A stretch of 39,692 nt of DNA from assembly GCF_944385615.1 (NCBI RefSeq), contig NZ_CALWXV010000022.1:1-39692 (forward strand), in the 5' to 3' direction. The notes below the pieces were generated by a model. It saw only the letters and a list, made by a program, of their open reading frames with translations, was not told the origin of the DNA and made no database searches. Every line of letters begins with the position of its first letter. Position 1 is the first letter of the stretch. This document shows positions 1-6,817 of this stretch, one piece after another. Position numbers and translations under genes: made by a program. Source of the stretch: an uncultured Flavonifractor sp. Lineage in GTDB: Bacteria; Bacillota; Clostridia; Oscillospirales; Oscillospiraceae.

Positions 1-88
1 TCAAAACTGCCTGACCGTCTTTCAGCATGATCCCGTTTTATCCGGGGCGCTGGCAAAGAATCTGCTGACCGAGCGTACCCCCTTGTAG
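1..88 (+). CDS. Possible C-terminal end of an unidentified protein (partial)
   Basis: An open frame enters from the left edge (first full codon at base 2) and stops at TAG 86-88, giving 28 residues that end in the tail LLTERTPL. The composition looks protein-like, and no other frame reads through here. It is too short to assign: a LacI- or sugar-binding-type C-terminus is one guess only. Base composition is clearly lower in GC than the genes that follow. It may be non-coding. Confidence 0.3.
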   Translation, partial: QNCLTVFQHDPVLSGALAKNLLTERTPL

Positions 89-345
89 CAAGACAACATA
101 CCACAAGCGAATAGAAAAAGCCACAACAATATTTGCATCACTTCAATCTAACTGCATTCAAATTTTTGGAAGTCGTTTTTGTGAAGCATAGGTGAAAATG
201 AGGGCATGTGGAACACCACATGCCCTCATTTTCACCATACACGCTGGGGCTTAACCCATATCGAGAGATCGTTTTTCGCAGCACTTCTCAAATAGCGGGG
301 GTGAGGACAGTCAACCGGCTTTTTGCACCCTTTTCTGATGTGCGC
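89..345. other. AT-richer gene-free stretch at the left edge
   Basis: No convincing gene is seen on either strand. The stretch is much lower in GC than the rest of the window and contains the long perfect hairpin at 191-236. The htpG terminator closes it on the right. Confidence 0.5.
191..236. repeat. Perfect 21-bp inverted repeat
   Basis: Arms 191-211 and 216-236 are perfectly complementary, with the 4-base loop AACA. No T-run follows on either strand, so it is not a textbook Rho-independent terminator. It could end the gene entering from the left, be a small palindromic element, or be a protein-binding dyad. Confidence 0.7.
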
Positions 346-380
346 AAAAAGAAGGGCCTGCGGATTTCTGCAGACCCTTC
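346..380 (-). terminator. Rho-independent terminator of htpG
   Basis: On the minus strand the arms GAAGGGTCTGC and GCAGGCCCTTC pair across the loop AGAAATCC and are followed by TTTTT. It lies about 85 bases beyond the htpG stop codon. Confidence 0.8.
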
Positions 381-464
381 ATCACGGATGCGCAAAATCG
401 GTTTTATTGTTGTCCTTTTGCGGGGGTGCCTTTGGCAGCGGGGATTTTTATCTTGATACGAACT

Positions 465-2387
465 TTACTGCATCAGGGAGCACACCAGCTCGGAGTATCC
501 GGCGGGGTCGGCCAGGGGCAGACCGGCAATGAGCTGGGCCTGGGCGTACAGCAGCTGGGCGTACTTGGCGGCCAGCTCCTTGTCCTCGGCCACCGCCCGC
601 TTGAGGGCGGCAAAGGCGGGGGCCTCCGGGTTGAGCTCCAGCACCCGCTGGGCTTTCATCTCCCCGCCCCGGTCCGGGTCTACCTTCTGGAAATACTTCT
701 CCATCTCCAGGGTGATGGGGCCATCGGCGGTGAGGCACACCGCGCCGCTCTTCAGCAGCTTGGACAGCCGGGCCTCCTTGATCTGATCCCCCAGGGTCTC
801 CTTCAAAAAGTCCAGGACGGGCTTGCTCTCCTCCGCCTTCTGCTCCAGGGCAGCCTTCTCCTCGTCGCTCTCGGGCAGGGCGTCGTCGTCGTCCACCGAC
901 TTGAAGGCCTTGCCGTCCACCTCGCCCAGGGCATTGACCACAAACTGGTCCACATCGGCGGTGAGATAGAGGATTTCATAGCCCTTGTCCCGGATGCGCT
1001 CGGCCTGGGGCAGCTTGTCCAGCTTGGCGGCGTCCTCGCCGCAGGCATAGTAGATATACTGCTGATCCTCGCTCATCCGCTCCTTGTACTCAGCCAGGGT
1101 GACCAGCTTGCCCTCCTTGGAGGACCAGAACAGAAGCAGGTCCTTTAGCAGCTCCTTGTGGGTGCCGTAGTCGGACACAATGCCCATCTTGATCTGGGGC
1201 CCGAAGGCCTTCCAGAAGGTCTCATACTTCTCCCGGTCCTCCTTCTGGAGCCGCAGCAGCTCACCCTTGATCTTCTTCTCCAGGTTGTTGGCGATGACCT
1301 TCAGCTGCCGGGTGTGCTGGAGCATCTCGCGGGAAATATTCAGGGAGAAGTCCTGGGAGTCCACCACGCCCTTGACAAAGCGGAAGTGCTCGGGCAGCAG
1401 GTCGGCGCACTTGTCCATGATGAGCACGCCGGAGGAGTAAAGCTGAAGGCCCTTTTCATACTCCCGGGTGTAGAAGTCATAGGGGGCATGGGAGGGGAGA
1501 TAGAGCATGGCCTTGTACTCCACAGTGCCCTCGGCAGACACATGGATCACACTCAGCGGGTCCTCCCAGTCGCCGTACTTCTCCTTATAGAACTGGTTAT
1601 ACTCCTCAGCCTTCACCTCGCTCTTGGGCCGCTGCCACAGGGGCACCATGGAGTTGAGGGTCTCCCACTCGTCGTAGTCCTCCCACTCAGGTTTGTAGTC
1701 GTCACCGGCGTCCTCGGGGCGGGGCTTCTGGCGGGACTTGTGCATCAGCATGACGATGGGATAGTGGATATAGTCGGAGTACTTCTTCACCAGATCGGCG
1801 ATGCGGTACTGCTCCAGATACTCGTCATAGTGGTCGTCGTCGGTGTTGGCCTTAATATGGAGTACGATGTCAGTGCCCACGCTCTCCTTGTCGCAGGGCT
1901 CCAGGGTATAGCCGTCGGTGCCGTCGGAGGCCCACTGCCAGGCCTGGTCGGAGCCGTAGGCCTTGGATGTGACGGTGACATGGTCGGCCACCATGAACGC
2001 GGAGTAGAAGCCCACGCCAAACTGGCCGATGATATCGGTGGTATCCCCCTCGGCTTTCTCCTGCTTGGCCAGCTCCTCCTTGAACTGGAGGGAGCCGCTG
2101 CGGGCGATGGTGCCCAGGTTGCTCTCCAGCTCCTCCCGGGTCATACCAATACCAGTATCGCTGATGGTGAGGGTACGGGCGATCTGGTCGGGGGTCAGGG
2201 TGATCTTCAGCTGGGAGCGGTCCAGGCCCACCTTGTCGTCGGTGAGGGCCTTATAGGCCAGCTTGTCCATAGCGTCGCTGGCGTTGGAAATAATCTCCCG
2301 CAGGAAGATCTCCTTGTGGGTATAGATGGAGTTGATCATCAGGTCCAGCAGACGCTGGGACTCCGCTTGGAATTGCTTTTTCTCCAT
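465..2387 (-). CDS. htpG: Molecular chaperone HtpG (Hsp90 family)
   Basis: This is a 640-residue cytosolic Hsp90-type ATPase that helps fold or protect client proteins under stress. The N-terminal GHKL ATPase domain is complete: LREIISNASDAMDKL holds the catalytic Glu and Mg-binding Asn, followed by DTGIGM and GQFGVGFYSAF. The middle and C-terminal dimerisation domains follow, and the length matches bacterial HtpG. The ATG follows AGGAGG with 8 bases between. Upstream are a TTGCAA/TATGAT promoter and a CIRCE operator, so heat-shock control by HrcA is likely. In Bacillus subtilis htpG is not under HrcA, so the wiring differs here. The gene is monocistronic, with its own terminator at 346-380. 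Confidence 0.97.
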   Translation of the reverse strand: MEKKQFQAESQRLLDLMINSIYTHKEIFLREIISNASDAMDKLAYKALTDDKVGLDRSQLKITLTPDQIARTLTISDTGIGMTREELESNLGTIARSGSLQFKEELAKQEKAEGDTTDIIGQFGVGFYSAFMVADHVTVTSKAYGSDQAWQWASDGTDGYTLEPCDKESVGTDIVLHIKANTDDDHYDEYLEQYRIADLVKKYSDYIHYPIVMLMHKSRQKPRPEDAGDDYKPEWEDYDEWETLNSMVPLWQRPKSEVKAEEYNQFYKEKYGDWEDPLSVIHVSAEGTVEYKAMLYLPSHAPYDFYTREYEKGLQLYSSGVLIMDKCADLLPEHFRFVKGVVDSQDFSLNISREMLQHTRQLKVIANNLEKKIKGELLRLQKEDREKYETFWKAFGPQIKMGIVSDYGTHKELLKDLLLFWSSKEGKLVTLAEYKERMSEDQQYIYYACGEDAAKLDKLPQAERIRDKGYEILYLTADVDQFVVNALGEVDGKAFKSVDDDDALPESDEEKAALEQKAEESKPVLDFLKETLGDQIKEARLSKLLKSGAVCLTADGPITLEMEKYFQKVDPDRGGEMKAQRVLELNPEAPAFAALKRAVAEDKELAAKYAQLLYAQAQLIAGLPLADPAGYSELVCSLMQ

Positions 2388-2425
2388 GATGGATGCCTCC
2401 TGTATGTGAAGTGTTTTTTAAAAAC

Positions 2426-2464
2426 ATAGCGTTAGCACTCATTCCATTTGAGTGCTAACGCTAT
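2426..2464. promoter_or_regulatory. CIRCE operator (HrcA binding site)
   Basis: TTAGCACTC (2432-2440), nine bases, then GAGTGCTAA (2450-2458) is an exact CIRCE element. The complementarity extends outward to 15-bp arms (2426-2440 and 2450-2464). It lies directly downstream of the htpG -10 box, where HrcA would block transcription. hrcA itself is not in the window. Confidence 0.95.
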
Positions 2465-2491
2465 CATAATCCTTCGCACGAAAAATTGCAA
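2463..2491 (-). promoter_or_regulatory. Sigma-A promoter of htpG
   Basis: Minus strand: -35 TTGCAA (2486-2491), 17-bp spacer, -10 TATGAT (2463-2468). The -10 abuts and slightly overlaps the extended CIRCE palindrome, which explains repression by HrcA. Confidence 0.8.
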
Positions 2492-2526
2492 GGGGGTTCA
2501 AGGATTGTTTACAATTCACGCTGTCC

Positions 2527-3897
2527 TTACTTGCCCACGCAGAACCGCTCAAAGATGCGGGCGGTGATATCCTCCCGGATGTTGGCCCCCGTCAGCTCAC
2601 CCAGGGCGGACAGGGCCTCCTCCACATCGGTGAGCAGGGCATCAGGGGTGACCCCCGCCGCCAGATTTTCCACCGCTCGCTTCACCCCCGCCAGAGCCCG
2701 CTTGGCGGCGTCGGCCTGCCGGGCGTTGGTAAGCAGCTCTCCCGCCGCGTCCCCGCTCCCGGCGGGGAACAGCTGGGCAATGACCTCCCCCAGCCGGTCC
2801 AGCCCCATCCCGGTTTTGGCGCTCACCGCCACCACCGGCGGCATGGGGTCCAGACCCAGCACCGGCATGGGCTTGGAGGGCAGATCGGCCTTGGTCCGCA
2901 TCAGGATCACCGGGCCGTGGGCCATGGCGCGCTCCAGCAGAGCCACATCCTCCTCCCCCATGGGGACCGAGCCGTCCCACAGCACCAGGGCCAGAGCGGC
3001 CTCCTCCAGGGCGGCCTTGCTGCGCTCCACCCCCATCCGCTCCACCGCGTCGTCGGTATCCCGGATACCGGCGGTGTCGATAAGCCGGAGGGCCACACCC
3101 CCCAGCACACAGCGGGCTTCCACCGTGTCCCGGGTGGTGCCGGGGATATCGGTGACGATGGCCCGGTCATAGCCCACCAGGGCATTGAGCAGAGAGGACT
3201 TGCCCGCGTTGGGCCGCCCCACCAGCACGCAGGGCACCCCGCCGGCGATGTACTTTCCCCGCTGATAGGTGGCAAGCAGCGTCCGCAATTCCTCCACCGC
3301 CCGGTCCAGGCTCTCCTGAATGGTGTCCGCCCGGAAGGGGTCAATGTCCTCGTCGGGGTAGTCCAGCACCGCGTGGAAGTGGGCCAGCAGATCGGTGAGT
3401 CCGTCATAAATGGCCCGCACCCGGCGGCTCAGAGCCCCGGAGAGCTGTCCGGCCGCCTGCCGGACGGCGGCGGGGGTTTCGGCGTCGATGAGGTCGGCCA
3501 CCGCCTCGGCCTGGGTCAGGTCCAGCCGCCCGTTGAGGAAGGCCCGGCGGGTAAACTCCCCCGGCCCGGCCTGCCGGACCCCCTGGGCAAAAAGGGCCTC
3601 CAGTCCCAGGGCCAGCACCGCCGGGGAGCCGTGACAGTGCAGCTCCGCCGTGTCCTCCCCGGTGTAGCTGTGGGGCCCGTGGGAGAAGGTGGCCAGGGCC
3701 TGGTCGATGACCTCCCCCGACGGCCCCAGCAGCGTCCCCAGCACCAGATTCCGGTCCTCATACGCCGTCAAAGGCTTGTTCCCCAGGGGGCGGAACACGG
3801 CGGAGAGGGCGGAAATGGCCTCCGGCCCGCTGAGGCGCAGGATGCCGATGGCGCTGGGCGCGGCGGGGGTGGCGATGGCTACAATGGTATCGGACAT
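2527..3897 (-). CDS. mnmE: tRNA uridine-5-carboxymethylaminomethyl synthesis GTPase MnmE
   Basis: With MnmG, MnmE modifies the wobble uridine U34 of certain tRNAs. The 456 residues start with the family's N-terminal tetrahydrofolate-binding domain (MSDTIVAIATP...ILRLSGPEAI). The central G domain carries GRPNAGKSS (G1), IPGTTRD (G2), DTAG (G3) and TKAD (G4). The C-terminus is FCVGK, the family's catalytic Cys motif, with Val for the usual Ile. The open frame runs 41 codons further upstream, but the family start and the AGGAAGG site support ATG at 3897. mnmG, jag and yidC, frequent neighbours, are absent: htpG lies downstream and the thyA operon upstream. The leader holds a DnaA-box-like array. 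Confidence 0.96.
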   Translation of the reverse strand: MSDTIVAIATPAAPSAIGILRLSGPEAISALSAVFRPLGNKPLTAYEDRNLVLGTLLGPSGEVIDQALATFSHGPHSYTGEDTAELHCHGSPAVLALGLEALFAQGVRQAGPGEFTRRAFLNGRLDLTQAEAVADLIDAETPAAVRQAAGQLSGALSRRVRAIYDGLTDLLAHFHAVLDYPDEDIDPFRADTIQESLDRAVEELRTLLATYQRGKYIAGGVPCVLVGRPNAGKSSLLNALVGYDRAIVTDIPGTTRDTVEARCVLGGVALRLIDTAGIRDTDDAVERMGVERSKAALEEAALALVLWDGSVPMGEEDVALLERAMAHGPVILMRTKADLPSKPMPVLGLDPMPPVVAVSAKTGMGLDRLGEVIAQLFPAGSGDAAGELLTNARQADAAKRALAGVKRAVENLAAGVTPDALLTDVEEALSALGELTGANIREDITARIFERFCVGK

Positions 3898-4000
3898 GAC
3901 ATTTCCTTCCTGTTTCCATCCAAAACGGAAACTTTGGCGATTCTGCCGTGGATTTTCCTCTTGACTGCCGCTGGCTGGGCCAAAAGATGCATAATGGCTG

Positions 4001-4052
4001 TTTTCCACCGGTGTGGACAAGTGTGGAAAACTATGTGGATAATGTGGAAAAC
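4001..4052. other. Cluster of DnaA-box-like 9-mers
   Basis: On the minus strand TTTTCCACA (4044-4052), TTATCCACA (4034-4042, a perfect consensus DnaA box), TTTTCCACA (4022-4030) and TTGTCCACA (4012-4020) follow each other in the same orientation with starts 10, 12 and 10 bases apart. A fifth, inverted TTTTCCACC is at 4001-4009 on the plus strand. An AT-rich stretch flanks the cluster. This resembles a DnaA-loading array of a replication origin, or a DnaA titration/regulatory site. Gene orientation does not switch here, so oriC identity is unproven. Confidence 0.6.
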
Positions 4053-4097
4053 CCTGTGCGTGGAAGGGCTTCCCGTTTTCCTGCCGTTTTTTAACAT

Positions 4098-4126
4098 TGG
4101 ATATTTTTTTGTATATGCTTTGTCAA
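4098..4126 (-). promoter_or_regulatory. Candidate mnmE promoter
   Basis: Minus strand: -35 TTGACA (4121-4126), 17-bp spacer, -10 TATCCA (4098-4103). The -35 is perfect but the -10 is imperfect. Transcription from here would give a leader of about 190 bases that contains the DnaA-box-like array. Confidence 0.45.
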
Positions 4127-4281
4127 ATGATAAACGGCAGAACAAACATTTTGTTAGCTTGTCAAAAAATTTGGCTGATTTTTGGGCAAGTCGGCTCTTG
4201 CTCCCAATGGGCGGGCATGATACCATTACCCTGTGGTAAGTTACCATGCGCAGGGGGTGAAACCCTTGGGGCACAGTGGTT

Positions 4282-4854
4282 CTACCTGTTTTGGGCCAGC
4301 AAGGCCCGGGCCCGCTCCAGCAGCTTGGTGTACACCCCGTCCATCTGCCATTCATTGGTCAGTTCCAGCAGCCGGTCCACCGGCAGCCAGGCCACCTTGG
4401 TATTCTCCCCCTCCCGATAGTGGAGGGGGTCCCTTTCGTCTGCAGTCAACAGGTAGGTGGCGTTGAGATGCTGGTGAGAGGGCACCCACACCCCCCGCTT
4501 CACATGGCCCCACACCGGCAGGATATCCAGGGAGACCATGGCGGTGCTCAGCGGGCGCAGGTGCTCCACCCCGGTCTCTTCCCAGGCCTCCCGCAGGGCC
4601 ACCGCCAGCAGATCCGGGTCCCCATCAGCGTGGCCGCCGGTCCAGGCCCATACCCGGTACAGGTTGTGGTGGGCCATGAGCACCTTGGTGCCGTCCCCAT
4701 TCACCACAAAGCCGGAGCTGGTGAAGTGGGCGATCCTGTTGTCCCGGGTGAGGATATCGTGGGGAAAGCGGCGCAGGTACTCCAGCACCATAGCCTTGTC
4801 CCCCGCCTCCTGCTCATTTTGGGGCACATAGGCCTCGATCTCTTCCCGGTACAT
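4282..4854 (-). CDS. NUDIX hydrolase domain protein
   Basis: This 190-residue NUDIX-superfamily protein probably hydrolyses a nucleoside-diphosphate-linked substrate, which cannot be named. The Nudix box is visible at about residues 72-96 (GGHADGD then REAWEETGVE), with the metal-binding REAxEE core intact. The first conserved Glu of the box (GX5E) is replaced by Pro. The preferred ATG at 4854 overlaps the folA stop as TGATG and follows GAGAGGG with suitable spacing; a GTG at 4857 is an alternative. It is the last gene of thyA-folA-NUDIX, so a house-cleaning or folate/nucleotide role would fit, by inference from context. Confidence 0.85.
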   Translation of the reverse strand: MYREEIEAYVPQNEQEAGDKAMVLEYLRRFPHDILTRDNRIAHFTSSGFVVNGDGTKVLMAHHNLYRVWAWTGGHADGDPDLLAVALREAWEETGVEHLRPLSTAMVSLDILPVWGHVKRGVWVPSHQHLNATYLLTADERDPLHYREGENTKVAWLPVDRLLELTNEWQMDGVYTKLLERARALLAQNR

Positions 4855-5333
4855 CACTTCACCCTCTCGTAGGTCACATAGCGGAAGGTCAGCCCATCCT
4901 GCTCCAGCGCCTCTCCCTCCTGGGTCACGGCCCAGGCAGGGTCGGCGTCCAGGTCGGGGAAATGGGCGTCGGCGGGCCAGGCCCGATGGATCTTGGTGAT
5001 ATAGGCCCTGTCACAGTGGGCCAGCAGGGCCCGGTATACGCTCTCCCCCCCGATGACAAAGGCGTCCGCCGGGGCGGCGGCCAGCAGGCTGTCCAAATCC
5101 CGGAACACCTCCGCCCCCTCGGGGGCAAAGGCCGGGTCCCGGGACAAAATCAGGTTGCGCCGGTTCTTCAACGGCCGTCCCCCGGGAAAGGTGGCCAAGG
5201 TCTTGCGGCCCAGGATGACGGCGTGGCCGGTGGTGAGGGCCTGAAACCGCTTTAAATCGGCGGGGATGTAACAAAGCTGATCCCCGTTTTTGCCAATGGC
5301 CCAGTTTTGGTCTACCGCGGCAATGAGATTCAT
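4854..5333 (-). CDS. folA: Dihydrofolate reductase
   Basis: The enzyme reduces dihydrofolate to tetrahydrofolate with NADPH, regenerating the cofactor oxidised by thymidylate synthase. At 159 residues it has the normal size. It begins MNLIAAVDQNWAIGKNG, has the substrate-binding segment IPADLKRFQ with the catalytic acidic residue, and the NADPH motif GRKTLATFPGGRPLK. The Trp common before the catalytic loop is Tyr here (CYIPADL). GGAGGG precedes ATG 5333. It sits 12 bases downstream of thyA, so the two are co-transcribed, and its stop overlaps the NUDIX gene. This is the classical thyA-folA coupling. Confidence 0.95.
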   Translation of the reverse strand: MNLIAAVDQNWAIGKNGDQLCYIPADLKRFQALTTGHAVILGRKTLATFPGGRPLKNRRNLILSRDPAFAPEGAEVFRDLDSLLAAAPADAFVIGGESVYRALLAHCDRAYITKIHRAWPADAHFPDLDADPAWAVTQEGEALEQDGLTFRYVTYERVK

Positions 5334-5345
5334 CCCAATCCCTCC

Positions 5346-6176
5346 TTATACCGCCACCGGAATGGGCTGGTCCAGGGTGTGGAACCGGTAGCCCTCCAGC
5401 TGGAAGCTGTCCTTGGTAAAGGCGTAGAAATCGGTGACGGACGGGTCCATCCACAGCGTTGGCGCCTCGTAGGGGGTGCGGCTGATGAGCTCCTCCACCA
5501 CCGGCACATGGCGGTCGTAGATGTGAGCGTCGGCGATGACGTGGACCAGCTCTCCCGCCTCCAGGCCGGACACCTGGGCCATCATGCGGACCAGGGCGGC
5601 GTACTGCATCACGTTCCAGCCGTTGGCGGTGAGCATGTCCTGGGACCGCTGGTTGAGAATGGCGTTGAGGGTCTTTCCGCTGACATTGAAGGTCATGGAG
5701 TAGGCACAGGGATAGAGGGCCATCTCGTGGAGGTCGTGGTGGTTATACAGATTGGTGAGGATGCGCCGGGAGGCGGGGTTGTGCTTGAGGTCGTACAGCA
5801 CCCGGTCCACCTGGTCAAACTCCCCTTCGGGGTAGATGTGCTTCACTCCCAGCTGGTAACCGTAGGCCTTGCCGATGGAGCCGTTCTCGTCGGCCCAGGC
5901 GTCCCAGATGTGAGAGCCCAAGTCGTGGATGTTGTTGGACTTCTTCTGCCAGATCCACAATAGCTCGTCCACCGCGCTTTTGAAGGCCATTCTGCGGATG
6001 GTCTGAACGGGAAACTCCGCCCGCAGGTCGTAGCGGTTCACCACCCCGAATAATTTGATGGTGTGGGCGGGAGCGCCGTCCTCCCACCGGGGGCGCACCG
6101 GCTGGTCGGTGTCCCACACCCCGTGGGCCAGAATGTCCTTGCAGTTCTGAATAAATTGGATATCGGCAAAGCTCAT
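5346..6176 (-). CDS. thyA: Thymidylate synthase (ThyA, phi3T/B. subtilis ThyA-type)
   Basis: It converts dUMP to dTMP using methylene-tetrahydrofolate. The 276 residues carry the catalytic Cys in ALYPCAYS, QRSQDM for dUMP phosphate binding, WNVMQYA and DAHIYDRHV. The Cys is followed by Ala rather than the His of E. coli-type enzymes. That variation, the length and the C-terminus ending VAV match the subgroup of B. subtilis ThyA and phage phi3T rather than ThyB. AGGAGG precedes ATG 6176. It is the first gene of thyA-folA-NUDIX and is divergent from the FUSC gene, with only 57 bases between. Confidence 0.95.
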   Translation of the reverse strand: MSFADIQFIQNCKDILAHGVWDTDQPVRPRWEDGAPAHTIKLFGVVNRYDLRAEFPVQTIRRMAFKSAVDELLWIWQKKSNNIHDLGSHIWDAWADENGSIGKAYGYQLGVKHIYPEGEFDQVDRVLYDLKHNPASRRILTNLYNHHDLHEMALYPCAYSMTFNVSGKTLNAILNQRSQDMLTANGWNVMQYAALVRMMAQVSGLEAGELVHVIADAHIYDRHVPVVEELISRTPYEAPTLWMDPSVTDFYAFTKDSFQLEGYRFHTLDQPIPVAV

Positions 6177-6233
6177 GGTTTTCCTCCTATGGGCGATGTT
6201 TCTTTTTATTTGAAAAAGGGAGTGGATACGATC

Positions 6234-6773
6234 ATGAACGAAGCACCCAGCCGCAAACTGCCGGGCATCGGCCTGCGCAACCTGAAAACCGCCCTGTCCG
6301 CGTCACTGTGTGCCTTGCTCTACTACTTTATGGACAACCGCAATCCCACCTTCGCCTGTATCGGGGCCATCTTCGGCATGGGGGCCAACATGGACCACTC
6401 CAAGCTCCACGGCGGCAACCGGCTGTTCGGCACCATCATCGGCGGCTTTCTGGGGATGGGGTTGTTCCGCATCTACCTGATCTTCTACCCCGACGGGGAG
6501 AGCCGTCTGCTGCTGGTGCCCCTGCTTTTTGTGGGGGTGGTCATTCTTATCGTGCTGGCCCAGATCTTCTGGGTGGGGGCGGTACAACCGGGGGGCGTGG
6601 TGCTGTGCATCGTGCTGTTCAACACCCCGGTGGACACCTATGTGTCCTACGCCCTCAACCGGATGCTGGACACCGGCTGCGGGGTGGCCATGTCCCTGCT
6701 CATCAACTGGCTCTTGCCCCGGGAACGGCTGGAGCCCTGGGTGGAGAAGGTAAAGGCAAAATTTCAGCGGTAA
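6234..6773 (+). CDS. FUSC / aromatic acid exporter-like membrane protein
   Basis: A 179-residue integral membrane protein of the FUSC/ArAE_1 type. About four to five hydrophobic segments are visible: around LKTALSASLCALLYYF, TIIGGFLGMGLFRIYLIF, LLLVPLLFVGVVILIVLAQIF, and VVLCIVLFN to MSLLINWLL. The NRNPTFACIGAIFGMGANM segment is typical of the family. It lacks a long cytoplasmic C-terminal half, so it is a short version. ATG 6234 follows AGGGAGTGG; an in-frame ATG at 6189 has no ribosome site. Substrate unknown. A strong terminator follows 10 bases after the stop. Confidence 0.8.
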   Translation: MNEAPSRKLPGIGLRNLKTALSASLCALLYYFMDNRNPTFACIGAIFGMGANMDHSKLHGGNRLFGTIIGGFLGMGLFRIYLIFYPDGESRLLLVPLLFVGVVILIVLAQIFWVGAVQPGGVVLCIVLFNTPVDTYVSYALNRMLDTGCGVAMSLLINWLLPRERLEPWVEKVKAKFQR

Positions 6774-6783
6774 GATTGTTCCG

Positions 6784-6812
6784 CCGGGCGGCCTCTGGCC
6801 GCCCGGTTTTTT
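6784..6812 (+). terminator. Rho-independent terminator of the FUSC gene
   Basis: CCGGGCGGCC (6784-6793), loop TCT, GGCCGCCCGG (6797-6806), then TTTTTT. There is no T-run on the minus side. Confidence 0.92.
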
Positions 6813-6817
6813 GTCCA

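Larger units (their letters stand above)
3898..4281. other. Gene-free region: mnmE leader, DnaA-box-like array and AT-rich segment
   Basis: No gene is supported. From right to left it holds a stretch with ttacc/ggtaa short dyads (near 4224-4244), AT-rich DNA (about 4085-4195), a candidate mnmE promoter (4098-4126), the DnaA-box-like array (4001-4052), and the leader up to the mnmE start. Confidence 0.6.

Noticed and set aside
1158-2429. Long plus-strand open frame
   Set aside because: Antisense shadow of htpG with Leu/Gly/Val-rich sequence and no domain.
5346-6176. Defective thymidylate synthase because PCH is PCA
   Set aside because: The B. subtilis ThyA/phi3T subgroup also lacks that His; the other catalytic motifs are intact.
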